DNA of 64,000 nucleotides from Actinoalloteichus hymeniacidonis (GTDB taxonomy: Bacteria; Actinomycetota; Actinomycetes; Mycobacteriales; Pseudonocardiaceae): contig NZ_JACHIS010000001.1 of the NCBI RefSeq assembly GCF_014203365.1, positions 6,014,001 to 6,078,000 of the forward strand. Reading direction: 5' to 3'. The translations under genes were made by a program, and so were the position numbers. Below the pieces are notes generated by a model. The model was given only the letters and a program-made list of their open reading frames with translations. It had not been told where the DNA came from and ran no database searches. Below are positions 17,684 through 25,812 of the stretch, piece by piece. Numbering within the stretch: the stretch's first letter is position 1; each line of letters starts with the position of its first letter.

Positions 17684-18958
17684 ATGCGCGTCCTACCCGC
17701 GGTCCTGGTATCGGCGGCAGTACTGGCCACGGGGGTCGTTCCGGCGGCCATCGCCGAGCCGACGAACCTGTCGATGACCTGGCAGACGACACCGAGCTGC
17801 GACGGGCTCCGGCCGGGCACGCCTTCGGAGGCCGGGCTCGATGCGGAGCCGATCGAGGAAGCGCTGCGCACGGTGCGCGGGTTCACCGAGGCATCCGGGT
17901 CACAGCGCCCGCTGTATCCGGGTGCCGTGGTCACTCTGGCGCATCAGGGAATCGTGACGACCAGCGAGGCGACCGGGCATGCGCTGCGCTATGCGGACGG
18001 CGAGGGCACCGAGTTGCCCGCAGACGAACAGGTCCCTACCAGCACCGATACGATCTTCGACCTGGCTTCGCTGTCGAAACTCTTCACGTCGATCGTGGCG
18101 ATGCAGCAGGTGGAGGAGGGCCGGATCCGACTCGATCGGCCGGTCGCGGAGTATCTTCCCGAGTTCGCCGCCAACGGCAAGGAATCCGTCACCGTTCGCC
18201 AATTGCTGACTCACACGTCGGGTCTGCCACCGTTTCTGTTGCTGTGGCGGGATTGGCCGGATGTGCCGAGTCGGATTCACGCCAGTCTGACCGCGGACTT
18301 GCAGGCAGAACCCGGCAGCGCCTACATCTACTCGGATCTGAACATGATCGCGCTCGCCGAACTACTGGAACGGGTCACCGGCCGGTCGTTGCCGGAGCTG
18401 GTGCGAACGGGGATCACCGGGCCGCTGGGGATGGCCGACACCGGATATCTGCCCGGACCGGAACTACTGCCGAGGGTCGCGGCCACCGAGTTCCAGACCG
18501 AGCCCGCCCGAGGCATGGTGCGCGGCGAAGTGCACGACGAGAATGCGTGGTCGCTCGGCGGGGTCGCAGGCCATGCGGGAATCTTCGGCACGGCGCACGA
18601 CCTGGCGATACTCGGCCAGACGATCCTGAACCAGGGCTGTTACGACGGTAGGCGAATCCTGCGGTCCGCCACCGTGCGTCAGATGCTGACCAACCAGAAT
18701 CCCGACTTCCCGGAAAACCCGAGGGGGCTGGGCTTCGAGCTGAATCAATCGTTCTACATGGGCGAGTTGGCGGGGCCGGCCACGGCAGGCCATACCGGGT
18801 ACACCGGCACCTCGCTGGTGATCGACCCGGCGAGCGGCTCCATCGCCGTGTTGTTGACCAACCGCGTTCATCCGTCCCGCGATTGGGGTTCGCCCAATCC
18901 CGCCAGGGTCGCGGTGGCCGATGGTCTCGCGGACGCGATTCGGCCTCGATCGACCTAA
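17684..18958 (+). CDS. amiE: Class C beta-lactamase-fold serine hydrolase, AmiE (YbbE)-like
   Basis: A 424-residue exported protein with a cleavable Sec signal (MRVLPAVLVSAAVLATGVVP). The serine hydrolase motifs are SLSK (Ser129, Lys132), the tyrosine motif YSD at Tyr216, and HTG at His370 in place of KTG. In Bacillus subtilis the equivalent gene beside nagZ and namZ is AmiE, which splits the lactyl-peptide bond between MurNAc and L-Ala. The same role is likely here, although D-alanyl esterase activity cannot be excluded from sequence. ATG 17684 follows namZ by seven bases. GAGGTG serves as ribosome site. A strong terminator ends the operon. Confidence 0.85.
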   Translation: MRVLPAVLVSAAVLATGVVPAAIAEPTNLSMTWQTTPSCDGLRPGTPSEAGLDAEPIEEALRTVRGFTEASGSQRPLYPGAVVTLAHQGIVTTSEATGHALRYADGEGTELPADEQVPTSTDTIFDLASLSKLFTSIVAMQQVEEGRIRLDRPVAEYLPEFAANGKESVTVRQLLTHTSGLPPFLLLWRDWPDVPSRIHASLTADLQAEPGSAYIYSDLNMIALAELLERVTGRSLPELVRTGITGPLGMADTGYLPGPELLPRVAATEFQTEPARGMVRGEVHDENAWSLGGVAGHAGIFGTAHDLAILGQTILNQGCYDGRRILRSATVRQMLTNQNPDFPENPRGLGFELNQSFYMGELAGPATAGHTGYTGTSLVIDPASGSIAVLLTNRVHPSRDWGSPNPARVAVADGLADAIRPRST

Positions 18959-18973
18959 CGCATCACGAACGAC

Positions 18974-19005
18974 GATGGGGACCACCGCGTTCGGTGGTCC
19001 CCATC
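18974..19005. terminator. Strong bidirectional terminator
   Basis: A perfect 14-bp stem (18974-18987 with 18992-19005) with the loop CGTT, between the convergent amiE and espG genes. Outer bases ACGAAC/GTTCGT can extend it. Confidence 0.85.
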
Positions 19006-19041
19006 CTTGTTCGTTCCACCGCAGTCGAAATCGACGGTCGA

Positions 19042-19857
19042 TCAGCCGCGCGGCGCCACCAGCGAGCACAGTTCCGCGACGTGGGCCCCGAGCCGCTTCT
19101 TGTCCGAGGGCGCCAGGGTGAACCATCGCCTGCCATCCGAACCGATCTTCTGCTGCAGGAAGAATCGGCCGGTCACGTTGTCCATGAAGTCGACCCGGTA
19201 CTCGGACTTGCGCACCCGTCCGCTGAGCGGATCGAAGCTGCGCGCGGTGAACTCACCGGCCCGCTTGCGCTCGGCCGAGAGCACCTCGGCGAGGAACTCG
19301 GCATCGACTCCACGCAGCCCCACGCTCTCGAACGCGTTGCGCAGTTGCTCCGGTGACCTGGCCCCACTGCCCGCCGCCTGCTCGATCTGTTCGGCGGGAT
19401 GGCTGATCGAGTGACCCCGTCCAGCCGGGTGTTCGGGCAGCAGGCCGACGGCCGCGAAGGCGAGTCCGGTTGGCCGGGTCGGTTCCAGGGCCAGCGAGAG
19501 CTCGGTCCTCGGTTTGCTTGGCGGGGCCTCCACCTTGGCCAATACGGCGAAATCACCATTGGCTGCGGCGACAGCATCGAGACTGGTCTCACGGTCGAGC
19601 ATCATCGTCGCCCACACCGCGAGCGCCGGTCGGGCCAGCGTGTGGAAGGTCTCGTCGAGGAAACGATCCAACTCGCCGTGCACCACCAGCCCCTGCGACT
19701 CCAGGTCCCGCCACGTTCGCTGGTGCAGCATCCGCCGCTCGTCCTCGGTCTCACCGAAGCCGATCGGTTTGAGTACCGAGGGCAGCTTCAGGTTCAACCG
19801 AGTACAGATCGTGTCGACCGCCAAGGCGGGCAACACGATCCGACCATGATTCGGCAC
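19042..19857 (-). CDS. EspG-family type VII secretion chaperone
   Basis: A 271-residue cytoplasmic protein of the EspG family. It begins with the typical beta-strand 'IVLPALAVDTICTRLN' and has a central beta-sheet and helical half. The C-terminus carries 'VTGRFFLQQKIGSDGRRWFTLAPSD', common in this family. EspG proteins bind PE/PPE-type heterodimers and deliver them to the ESX membrane channel. It starts at GTG 19857, seven bases after the PPE-like gene, with GAGGG upstream. Its client is probably the PPE-like protein. No ESX core genes (EccB-E) are in the window, so the module must use a machine encoded elsewhere. Confidence 0.9.
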   Translation of the reverse strand: MPNHGRIVLPALAVDTICTRLNLKLPSVLKPIGFGETEDERRMLHQRTWRDLESQGLVVHGELDRFLDETFHTLARPALAVWATMMLDRETSLDAVAAANGDFAVLAKVEAPPSKPRTELSLALEPTRPTGLAFAAVGLLPEHPAGRGHSISHPAEQIEQAAGSGARSPEQLRNAFESVGLRGVDAEFLAEVLSAERKRAGEFTARSFDPLSGRVRKSEYRVDFMDNVTGRFFLQQKIGSDGRRWFTLAPSDKKRLGAHVAELCSLVAPRG

Positions 19858-19864
19858 TTACTAC

Positions 19865-21190
19865 CTACCCTCGCTCGCCAAGGACCGGCGGAGCGACGAG
19901 CTGCCCGTCGCCGAACACGTCGTCGGCCTCGACGAGGTAGTCGGCGCGCTTGTGCTCCTTGTCGTCCTCGCCTTCGGCGTTACGGCCTCGGGCTCCGCCG
20001 CCACCCATGCCGCCACCGGCACCACCGGCGCCGCCGGGAGCGCCAGGACCACCGAGACCGCCAGCGCCACCGGGTCCACCGGGACCACCGACGCCGCCGG
20101 GTCCACCGGCACCGCCCATGCCACCGGCACCGCCGCCGGGGCCGAAACCGCCACCTCCGAACCCACCACCGGGACCACCGAAGCCGCCGCCGAAGCCGGG
20201 ACCGAAGCCGCCGCCAGCGCCAGGTCCGTACCCGGGGCCACCGAAGCCGGGGCCGCCGGCGCCTGGGCCACCGAAGCCGGGACCACCCGCGCCGGGACCG
20301 CCGAAGCCGGGACCACCAGGTCCGGGAATGCTCGGGCCGCCCGGGGTCGGGCCATTGAAGTCAGGGGAGATTCCCGGTGCCGGCCCAGGGGACGGCAGCG
20401 GGCCGGATCCGCCGCCACCGGGCAACGGGGTCGAGGGCGTCCCGGGCGGCGTCCAGACGCCGCCACCGGTGCCACCACCGGTTCCGCCGCCACCGGTGCC
20501 ACCACCGATTCCACCACCGCCGGTGCTGCCACCTCCCGGAGCGTATGAGCCTCCGGACGGGCCGGAGTAGCCGCCCGAAGGCGGGCTGTAAGAGCCCCCT
20601 CCCCCGGGCACAGACGAGGTTCCCGGATTGCTCGATCCCGTAGACAGGGAGAAGTTGGCGCCCTCCGGCTGCTCGAAACCGGGAACCGCCATCAGGTTCT
20701 GGTTGGTGTTGGTCTGATAGCCCTGCATGACCTGCCGGGCTTCCTCGTTCTCCGCCTCGTAGGCGTCCATCCGATCGCTGTGACCGGTCCAGCCCGATGG
20801 CAGGACGTTCTCGATGAACCCGCTCTTGGACGGTTCGTCCCGGCCCTCGGGGACGCTGGTCATCGCGTTGAGGCGATAGTCCAGCTGGGTGTCCACGGAA
20901 CCCGCGATGCCCTCGGCCTGGCTCTGTGCCTGCGTCGCGTAGCTCGCCAGCGGGTTCACCGCCGCCACCGAAGCGTCGGCCGCCGCACCGGTGTGGGCGG
21001 CCTGCGCCTTCTGCAACGCCGTCTCGACGTAGCTGCCGACATCGGCGTACCGGCTGCCCAGGTCGCGCCAGTCGCTCGCGATCTGCTGCAGTCCACGGCC
21101 ATCGACACCCGACATGACCTCGGAGTGGATGGTCTTGGCGTCCTTGCCCTCCCAGGAGAGGCAGGTTGTCTGTAGGTTGAGCTCGCTCAT
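19865..21190 (-). CDS. PPE-like type VII secretion substrate with Gly/Pro-rich tail
   Basis: A 441-residue protein. Residues 1-110 form a helical WXG100/PPE-type domain (helix near SDWRDLGSRYADVG; a Trp at about 13 and 41). A spacer follows, then a Gly/Pro-rich region from about 190 to 400 built of runs such as GGPGFGGPGAG. At 20238-20327 the DNA holds three tandem 30-bp units encoding GFGGPGAGGP-like decapeptides. The last 25 residues turn acidic and carry DDVFGDGQLVAPPVLGE, which looks conserved rather than disordered. It is likely a secreted surface or envelope protein. It lies in an operon with EspG downstream and the lipoprotein upstream (15-base gap). Confidence 0.85.
   Translation of the reverse strand: MSELNLQTTCLSWEGKDAKTIHSEVMSGVDGRGLQQIASDWRDLGSRYADVGSYVETALQKAQAAHTGAAADASVAAVNPLASYATQAQSQAEGIAGSVDTQLDYRLNAMTSVPEGRDEPSKSGFIENVLPSGWTGHSDRMDAYEAENEEARQVMQGYQTNTNQNLMAVPGFEQPEGANFSLSTGSSNPGTSSVPGGGGSYSPPSGGYSGPSGGSYAPGGGSTGGGGIGGGTGGGGTGGGTGGGVWTPPGTPSTPLPGGGGSGPLPSPGPAPGISPDFNGPTPGGPSIPGPGGPGFGGPGAGGPGFGGPGAGGPGFGGPGYGPGAGGGFGPGFGGGFGGPGGGFGGGGFGPGGGAGGMGGAGGPGGVGGPGGPGGAGGLGGPGAPGGAGGAGGGMGGGGARGRNAEGEDDKEHKRADYLVEADDVFGDGQLVAPPVLGERG
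20238..20327. repeat. Three tandem 30-bp coding repeats
   Basis: Units at 20238-20267, 20268-20297 and 20298-20327 are near identical in their first 17 bases. They encode the decapeptide GFGGPGAGGP of the PPE-like protein. Slippage could vary the copy number. Confidence 0.85.
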
Positions 21191-21205
21191 CTCACCCTTC
21201 CCCCG

Positions 21206-21826
21206 TCAATTCGCATCGGGCAGCGTCGGCACGACGGCCGTCGCAACGTCGATGACTCCCGCGCAGGCGTCTTCATCAGAGCCGCTGCGGGTGTAGTTGA
21301 AGTCGATGTACTGCGTGTCCGAGATTCCGACGAACAGCGCGCAGGTGACGGACGGCTCGATCTCGTTCGCCCGCACCGCCGGGTAACCGGCGATCTCCAT
21401 CGGTTCCCAGTCGCTGAACTGTGCTTCCTGGCTGTAGACGTCGTCGATCCCCTGGCCGCCATACCAACCGGCCAGGCTCACTCGGTTGCCCTCGTCGCCG
21501 GAGAACGCACACCGGCCCGCGCTTGCCGCGCTGTCCTCGTTGGGCTCACCAGCCGGGTCGAGGCCGTAGCTTGCCGCCACCTCGGGGGTGAGCAACGCGC
21601 AGATGTCGGTGCTCTCGATGTCCTTCGGGTTCTCGATGGCCGACTGCGACGAGTCGGAATCGTCGGGAGCCTCCGGCTGTCCGGTCTCCGATGTGGACTG
21701 GGTGGTGTCCGTGTTCGCGGTGTCGTCAGGGCTCGCCGCGCCGTCCTGTTCCGAGGAGCAGGAAGCGACCAGCAGTGCAGCCGCGAGCGCCACGCCTGCC
21801 ATCGTCAACGAACGTGTGGAGGTCAT
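21206..21826 (-). CDS. DUF3558 lipoprotein
   Basis: About 206 residues. It has a lipoprotein signal with lipobox LVASC, then an acidic Ser/Thr/Asp-rich linker, then a DUF3558 domain starting at 'TDICALLTPEVAASYGLDP' with cysteines likely to form disulfides. Other features are 'GRCAFSGDEGNRVSL' and 'EPSVTCALFVGIS'. DUF3558 lipoproteins are actinobacterial envelope proteins of unknown role that often neighbour PPE-type genes. The start is uncertain: GTG-like upstream frames reach 21841, but ATG 21826 has a GGGATGG site. Confidence 0.87.
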   Translation of the reverse strand: MTSTRSLTMAGVALAAALLVASCSSEQDGAASPDDTANTDTTQSTSETGQPEAPDDSDSSQSAIENPKDIESTDICALLTPEVAASYGLDPAGEPNEDSAASAGRCAFSGDEGNRVSLAGWYGGQGIDDVYSQEAQFSDWEPMEIAGYPAVRANEIEPSVTCALFVGISDTQYIDFNYTRSGSDEDACAGVIDVATAVVPTLPDAN

Positions 21827-21861
21827 TCGATTCCATCCCATGTGTCGAGGATCGACCTCGG

Positions 21862-22281
21862 TCAGCCTGCTGCGCCAGGCGGCAGGTGCGGGCTGTTCTC
21901 GTAGTACTCGCGCTGACGCCGCTCGCTCGGGGTCTCGCTCGCGGTGAACTGCGCGGCGTCGATGTTGCCCAGACCAAGCTGGTTCGCGTCCTCGACGTTG
22001 TGGTACTCCGCCAGCATCGCCTCGAAGCTCTCGATGGCGGCCTCGACGGCTTCGAGGTACGCCGCGTTCGCCGTGGCCAGCGAACCGGGATCCGGGCCGC
22101 CCGCGACCGAGGCCAACTGCACACCCGCATTGCTGCTCACGCCGTCGGATCCCGCGTTGGCCACCTCGCCGGCCAGGTCACGGGCCATTTCCTGCAGCTC
22201 GATGATCTGGTCACGCGCCTCTTTGAGGTCTGCGATGGCCTGCGGCAGCCGCTCCGGGTCAAGCTCGAACTTCCCGCTCAT
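21862..22281 (-). CDS. WXG100-like helical type VII substrate
   Basis: A 139-residue predicted helical hairpin with no signal peptide. Helix 1 is FELDPERLPQAIADLKEARD and helix 2 is the segment with AAIESFEAMLAEYHNVEDA. It is similar in shape to WXG100/PE proteins but lacks a clear WXG. The C-terminus is Pro-rich (NSPHLPPGAAG). A ribosome site GGAGG sits eight bases before ATG 22281. It is the first gene of the four-gene module (this, lipoprotein, PPE-like, EspG), so it probably pairs with the PPE-like protein. This is inference from context. Confidence 0.8.
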   Translation of the reverse strand: MSGKFELDPERLPQAIADLKEARDQIIELQEMARDLAGEVANAGSDGVSSNAGVQLASVAGGPDPGSLATANAAYLEAVEAAIESFEAMLAEYHNVEDANQLGLGNIDAAQFTASETPSERRQREYYENSPHLPPGAAG

Positions 22282-22806
22282 GACGCGTCCTCCAGAAACG
22301 CGGTACCAATGATCGATCTCAACGCCACGCCCCCCAGGGCTTTTAGTTGTCAGGTTTGATGAACGCAACCTAGGACGCGATCGCGTTCCCGTCGGTTCCC
22401 ACTCGCACAGAGGAGTTTCGGCTCGGATGCTACACCCGAGTGCGGACTCTGACGGGTGAAAACTAACGAACCCCTTCACGCCACGTGAACCCACGCCAGG
22501 ACACCGCACGCAGCCCGACCCAAGGCGACGGAGCGGCACGCCGACTCCGGAACGACGCCCCGCCCCTCGATCACCCCGCGCAGTCGATCACCACTGACGC
22601 CGAAGCCCCTGCATACGACTGCATAACCAAATGGAAACGGCTGTTAACGGGGTAACGCGGGGGCTCGATAGCCAAGGCGTCGACAGCCGCACGATTTGCG
22701 GGCGACCTGGGGATGTTAAGAATTCACTCGTTTCACGGTAACTGACAGGTGACGACATGGATACACGCGTTGACCTGCGCAACCTGCTGTTAGTAAGTTT
22801 CCCACC
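22282..22806. other. Divergent intergenic region between the type VII module and murR
   Basis: 525 bases. The murR promoter lies at 22770-22799. The rest must carry the leftward promoter for the type VII operon. A T/A-rich stretch at 22700-22760 contains two GTTAAC/TAACG-like elements (around 22640). No gene or long hairpin is seen. Confidence 0.55.
22770..22806 (+). promoter_or_regulatory. murR promoter, leaderless architecture
   Basis: TTGACC (22770-22775), an 18-base spacer, TAAGTT (22794-22799), then seven bases to GTG 22807. There is no Shine-Dalgarno. This fits a SigA promoter giving a leaderless transcript. Confidence 0.75.
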
Positions 22807-23739
22807 GTGACTAAGCGTTATGCCGAGGGCGCGGCAGCAGAGGGCAGCCCATTGGTCCGCATCAGATCGCTCCTCCCTGGCCTCGCTCGAGCCGAACAGC
22901 GAGTCGCCCAGGTCGTGCTGGACAACCCAGCAGGCGTGACGCACAACAGCATCACCGAGGTCGCGGAAGCCGCAGGCACCAGCGAGACGACCGTGACCAG
23001 GTTCTGCAAGGCCATCGGAGTGCGCGGTTACCCCGAACTCCGATTGGCGCTGGCCGCGGAGAACGCCAGGACGGCGAGCCACGACGAACAGCAGCTCGGC
23101 GGCGAGATCGGCCCGGACGACAGCCTGCGCGATGTGATCGACAAGGTGTCCTATGCCGACACCAGGGCGGTCAAGGAGACCGCTGAGCAGATCGACGTCG
23201 CCACGCTGCAAGCCGTGGTGGACGCCGTCTCCCGAGCGCGACGAGTGGACGTCTACGGCGTCGGCGCAAGCGCGTTCGTCGCACTGGACCTGCAACAGAA
23301 GCTGCACCGCATCGGCCGCACCTGCTTCGCCTGGAGCGACAAGCACATCGCATTGACCTCGGCGGCGGTGCTCGGCACGGACGATGTGGCGATCGGCATC
23401 TCGCACACCGGATCGACCATCGACGTCGTCGACTCCTTACACGTCGCCAGGGCACGCGGCGCGAAGACGGTCGCGGTCACGAACTACCCGAGATCTCCGA
23501 TCACCGAGGCCGCCGACCACGTACTGACCACGGCGGCCCGCGAAACGACATTCCGCTCCGGTGCGATGTCCAGCCGGATCGCCCAGCTGACCATGATCGA
23601 TTACCTGTTCATCGGGGTGGCCCAGCAGCACTACGACAGCGCGCAGGAGGCCCTGGAGGTGACCTACGCCGCGGTCGTGGGTCAACGCCTGGGTGCTCGA
23701 CCCGATGGCAGGCGCCGACCGAGGGACGGTAACCGATGA
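22807..23739 (+). CDS. murR: RpiR-family regulator with SIS domain, MurR-like
   Basis: A 310-residue protein with an N-terminal RpiR helix-turn-helix (residues 20-95, 'SITEVAEAAGTSETTVTRFCKAIG') and a C-terminal SIS sugar-phosphate domain (about 130-270, 'VDVYGVGASAFVALDLQQKL', 'VAIGISHTGSTIDVVDS'). Its overlap with murQ makes MurNAc-6-phosphate the likely ligand and murQ the likely target, as in E. coli and Bacillus MurR. The C-terminus ends in a basic Arg-rich stretch. It is promoter-proximal to murQ, so it is probably self-regulated. The promoter is leaderless. Confidence 0.92.
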   Translation: MTKRYAEGAAAEGSPLVRIRSLLPGLARAEQRVAQVVLDNPAGVTHNSITEVAEAAGTSETTVTRFCKAIGVRGYPELRLALAAENARTASHDEQQLGGEIGPDDSLRDVIDKVSYADTRAVKETAEQIDVATLQAVVDAVSRARRVDVYGVGASAFVALDLQQKLHRIGRTCFAWSDKHIALTSAAVLGTDDVAIGISHTGSTIDVVDSLHVARARGAKTVAVTNYPRSPITEAADHVLTTAARETTFRSGAMSSRIAQLTMIDYLFIGVAQQHYDSAQEALEVTYAAVVGQRLGARPDGRRRPRDGNR

Positions 23740-24674
23740 GGACACGAGCGCACCTGAGCTGCATCCGAGTGGACTCCCCCACCGAAGCACGCAATCCGAA
23801 CACCATGGACATCGACCGGGTGTCCTCGCTGGAGGTTCTCCGGCTGATCAACGACGAGGACCGGTTGGTTCCCGACGCGGTCGCCGAGGTGCTCCCCCAG
23901 CTGGCCGATGCGGTGGATCTCGCGGTGCAGGCACTGCGTGCGGGTGGTCGGGTGCATTACGTCGGCGCAGGGACGTCCGGTCGGCTCGCGGTACTCGACG
24001 CGGCGGAGCTGATCCCGACGTACAACATGCCTGCGGGCTGGTTCGTCGCGCACCAGGCAGGCGGAGCGTCCGCCTTCGTCCACGCGGTCGAAGGTGCCGA
24101 GGACGATGCCGATGCGGGCGCCACCCAGATTCGTGGGCAGGTCGGCGAGAACGACTTCGTCCTCGGTCTGACCGCCTCCGGTCGCACGCCCTTCGTGTTG
24201 GGGGCGCTCAGCGCCGCTCGCAGTCTGGGCGCCGCCACCGGATTGGTCTCGGCGAACCCGGCCAACGCCGCAGCGGTGGAGATCGCCGCCGACGTGGTGA
24301 TCGCGGTGAACACCGGCCCGGAGGCGATCGCCGGTTCGACCAGGATGAAGGCGGGCACGGCTCAGAAATTGATCCTGACCGCGTTCTCCACGGCGGTGAT
24401 GGTGCGGCTCGGCCGGACCTACTCCAACCTGATGATCAGCATGGTCGCCTCGAACGCGAAATTGCGCGGCCGCACGCTGACCATCCTGCAGGAGGCCACC
24501 GGGGCCGACGAGCTGACCTGCGAGACGGCCTTGATGCAGGCGGGCGGCGAGGTGAAGACTGCGCTGGTAACGCTGCTCACCGGTGCCGACATCGAGGAGA
24601 CGCGGGCGGCGTTGCTTCGGACCGACGGGCATGTGCGGGAGGCGTTGACCGCGTTGGCGCAGCCCACCAACTGA
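23736..24674 (+). CDS. murQ: N-acetylmuramic acid 6-phosphate etherase
   Basis: A 312-residue SIS-fold enzyme that removes D-lactate from MurNAc-6-phosphate to give GlcNAc-6-phosphate. Signature sequences are YVGAGTSGRLAVLDAAE near residue 73 and EAIAGSTRMKAGTAQK. The length is about the E. coli MurQ size (298) plus a short N-terminal extension. ATG overlaps the murR stop by four bases. A kinase or PTS uptake system for MurNAc is not in the window. With NagZ, NamZ and AmiE upstream it forms an internal recycling branch. Confidence 0.96.
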   Translation: MRTRAHLSCIRVDSPTEARNPNTMDIDRVSSLEVLRLINDEDRLVPDAVAEVLPQLADAVDLAVQALRAGGRVHYVGAGTSGRLAVLDAAELIPTYNMPAGWFVAHQAGGASAFVHAVEGAEDDADAGATQIRGQVGENDFVLGLTASGRTPFVLGALSAARSLGAATGLVSANPANAAAVEIAADVVIAVNTGPEAIAGSTRMKAGTAQKLILTAFSTAVMVRLGRTYSNLMISMVASNAKLRGRTLTILQEATGADELTCETALMQAGGEVKTALVTLLTGADIEETRAALLRTDGHVREALTALAQPTN

Positions 24675-24689
24675 TCGGAAGTACCAGGG

Positions 24690-25481
24690 ATGCGGATCGC
24701 ATTGGGCCAGCTCACCGCTGGCACCGACCCGGAGGACAACCTCGACGCAGTGGCGGCGGCGGTGCAGGATGCCGCCGCCCGAGGCGCCCGTGTCCTCGTG
24801 TTGCCGGAGGCGACGATGGCGCGGTTCGGCATCCCGCTCGGCCCGATCGCCCAACCGCTGGACGGTCCGTGGGCGACCCGGGTGCGTCAGATCGCCGCCG
24901 AGGCCGGGATCGTGGTGGTCGCCGGGATGTTCGTCCCCGCCGCTGATGGCCGGGTCCGCAACACCATGCTGATCGTCGGACCGGGCATCGACACCGCCTA
25001 CGACAAGATCCACCTGTTCGATGCCTTCGGATTCGCCGAATCGGACACCGTCGCCCCCGGGCAACACCCGGTCTCCTTCACCATCGACGACGTGACCTTC
25101 GGCGTCGCCACCTGTTACGACCTGCGTTTTCCCGGCTTGTTCCAGGCCATGGCCGACCAGGGCGCCCAGGTGATGCTGGTCGGTGCATCGTGGGGGTTCG
25201 GCCCCGGCAAACGCGAACAGTGGGAGCTGCTGTGCCGCGCGCGGGCACTGGATTCGACGTCCTGGCTACTCGCCTGCGGACAGGCCGATCCGAGCACGAC
25301 CGGTGAGCGTCCGTCGGGGCGGGCGCCCACCGGTATCGGCTTCAGTTCGGTGATATCGCCGCTGGGCGAACTCCGCGAGCAACTCGGTGCCGAGCCCGGA
25401 CTGCTGGTCACCGAGCTGGATCTCACCGAGGTTGCCCAGGCCAGGAAGACGATCCCAGTGCTGGCCAACCGCCGGTTCTGA
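24690..25481 (+). CDS. Nitrilase-superfamily carbon-nitrogen hydrolase (Nit2-like)
   Basis: A 263-residue CN hydrolase. The catalytic triad is visible: Glu in LPEAT (about residue 42), Lys in YDKIHLF (about 110), and Cys in ATCYDLRFP (about 145). It is probably an amidase acting on small omega-amides such as deaminated glutathione, or another repair substrate. Its position 15 bases after murQ suggests an operon, but a link to muropeptide recycling is only contextual. It ends at a convergent terminator. Confidence 0.88.
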   Translation: MRIALGQLTAGTDPEDNLDAVAAAVQDAAARGARVLVLPEATMARFGIPLGPIAQPLDGPWATRVRQIAAEAGIVVVAGMFVPAADGRVRNTMLIVGPGIDTAYDKIHLFDAFGFAESDTVAPGQHPVSFTIDDVTFGVATCYDLRFPGLFQAMADQGAQVMLVGASWGFGPGKREQWELLCRARALDSTSWLLACGQADPSTTGERPSGRAPTGIGFSSVISPLGELREQLGAEPGLLVTELDLTEVAQARKTIPVLANRRF

Positions 25482-25521
25482 AACAACAGTCGCGGCGCCG
25501 CGATCAAACGGCAGTCAGCAC

Positions 25522-25545
25522 ACCTCGTCGGGTCACCGACGAGGT
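25522..25545. terminator. Bidirectional hairpin terminator
   Basis: ACCTCGTCGG at 25522-25531 pairs with CCGACGAGGT at 25536-25545, loop GTCA. It lies between the convergent nitrilase gene and the small gene ending at 25545, and it covers that gene's stop region. Confidence 0.65.
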
Positions 25546-25802
25546 CAGTAGTCCAGCGGCGGCCACGATTGGCCGGTGCGTAGCCGCCAAGCGCCATCCG
25601 CACAGCTGAGGCAGGTTCGGTCGACTACCCGAACAGCCCGTTGATTCGGGGTGAGCACGCAGATCTCCACCCCGCAGAACGCGGTCACGATCGTGCCGGG
25701 ATCGGGCCGCTCGCCGGGCGAACCGTGCCGGTCCCACACCATGCCCTTGGCTGGACGGATTACCTCCCAGAACAACGATGCGCCCTGATCGACCAATGCC
25801 AT
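25545..25802 (-). CDS. Small zinc-ribbon-like hypothetical protein
   Basis: An 85-residue protein with four cysteines arranged as CGVEIC near the middle and CLSC further on, a plausible zinc ribbon. It is similar in style to short Pseudonocardiaceae proteins that accompany XRE/DUF397 loci. A good ribosome site AGGAG lies six bases before ATG 25802. It follows the next gene upstream by ten bases. Function unknown. Confidence 0.7.
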   Translation of the reverse strand: MALVDQGASLFWEVIRPAKGMVWDRHGSPGERPDPGTIVTAFCGVEICVLTPNQRAVRVVDRTCLSCADGAWRLRTGQSWPPLDY

Positions 25803-25812
25803 TGAGAACTCC

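Noticed and set aside
20238..20327. CRISPR array
   Set aside because: The repeats are contiguous coding units without spacers and translate in frame as a Gly-rich repeat.
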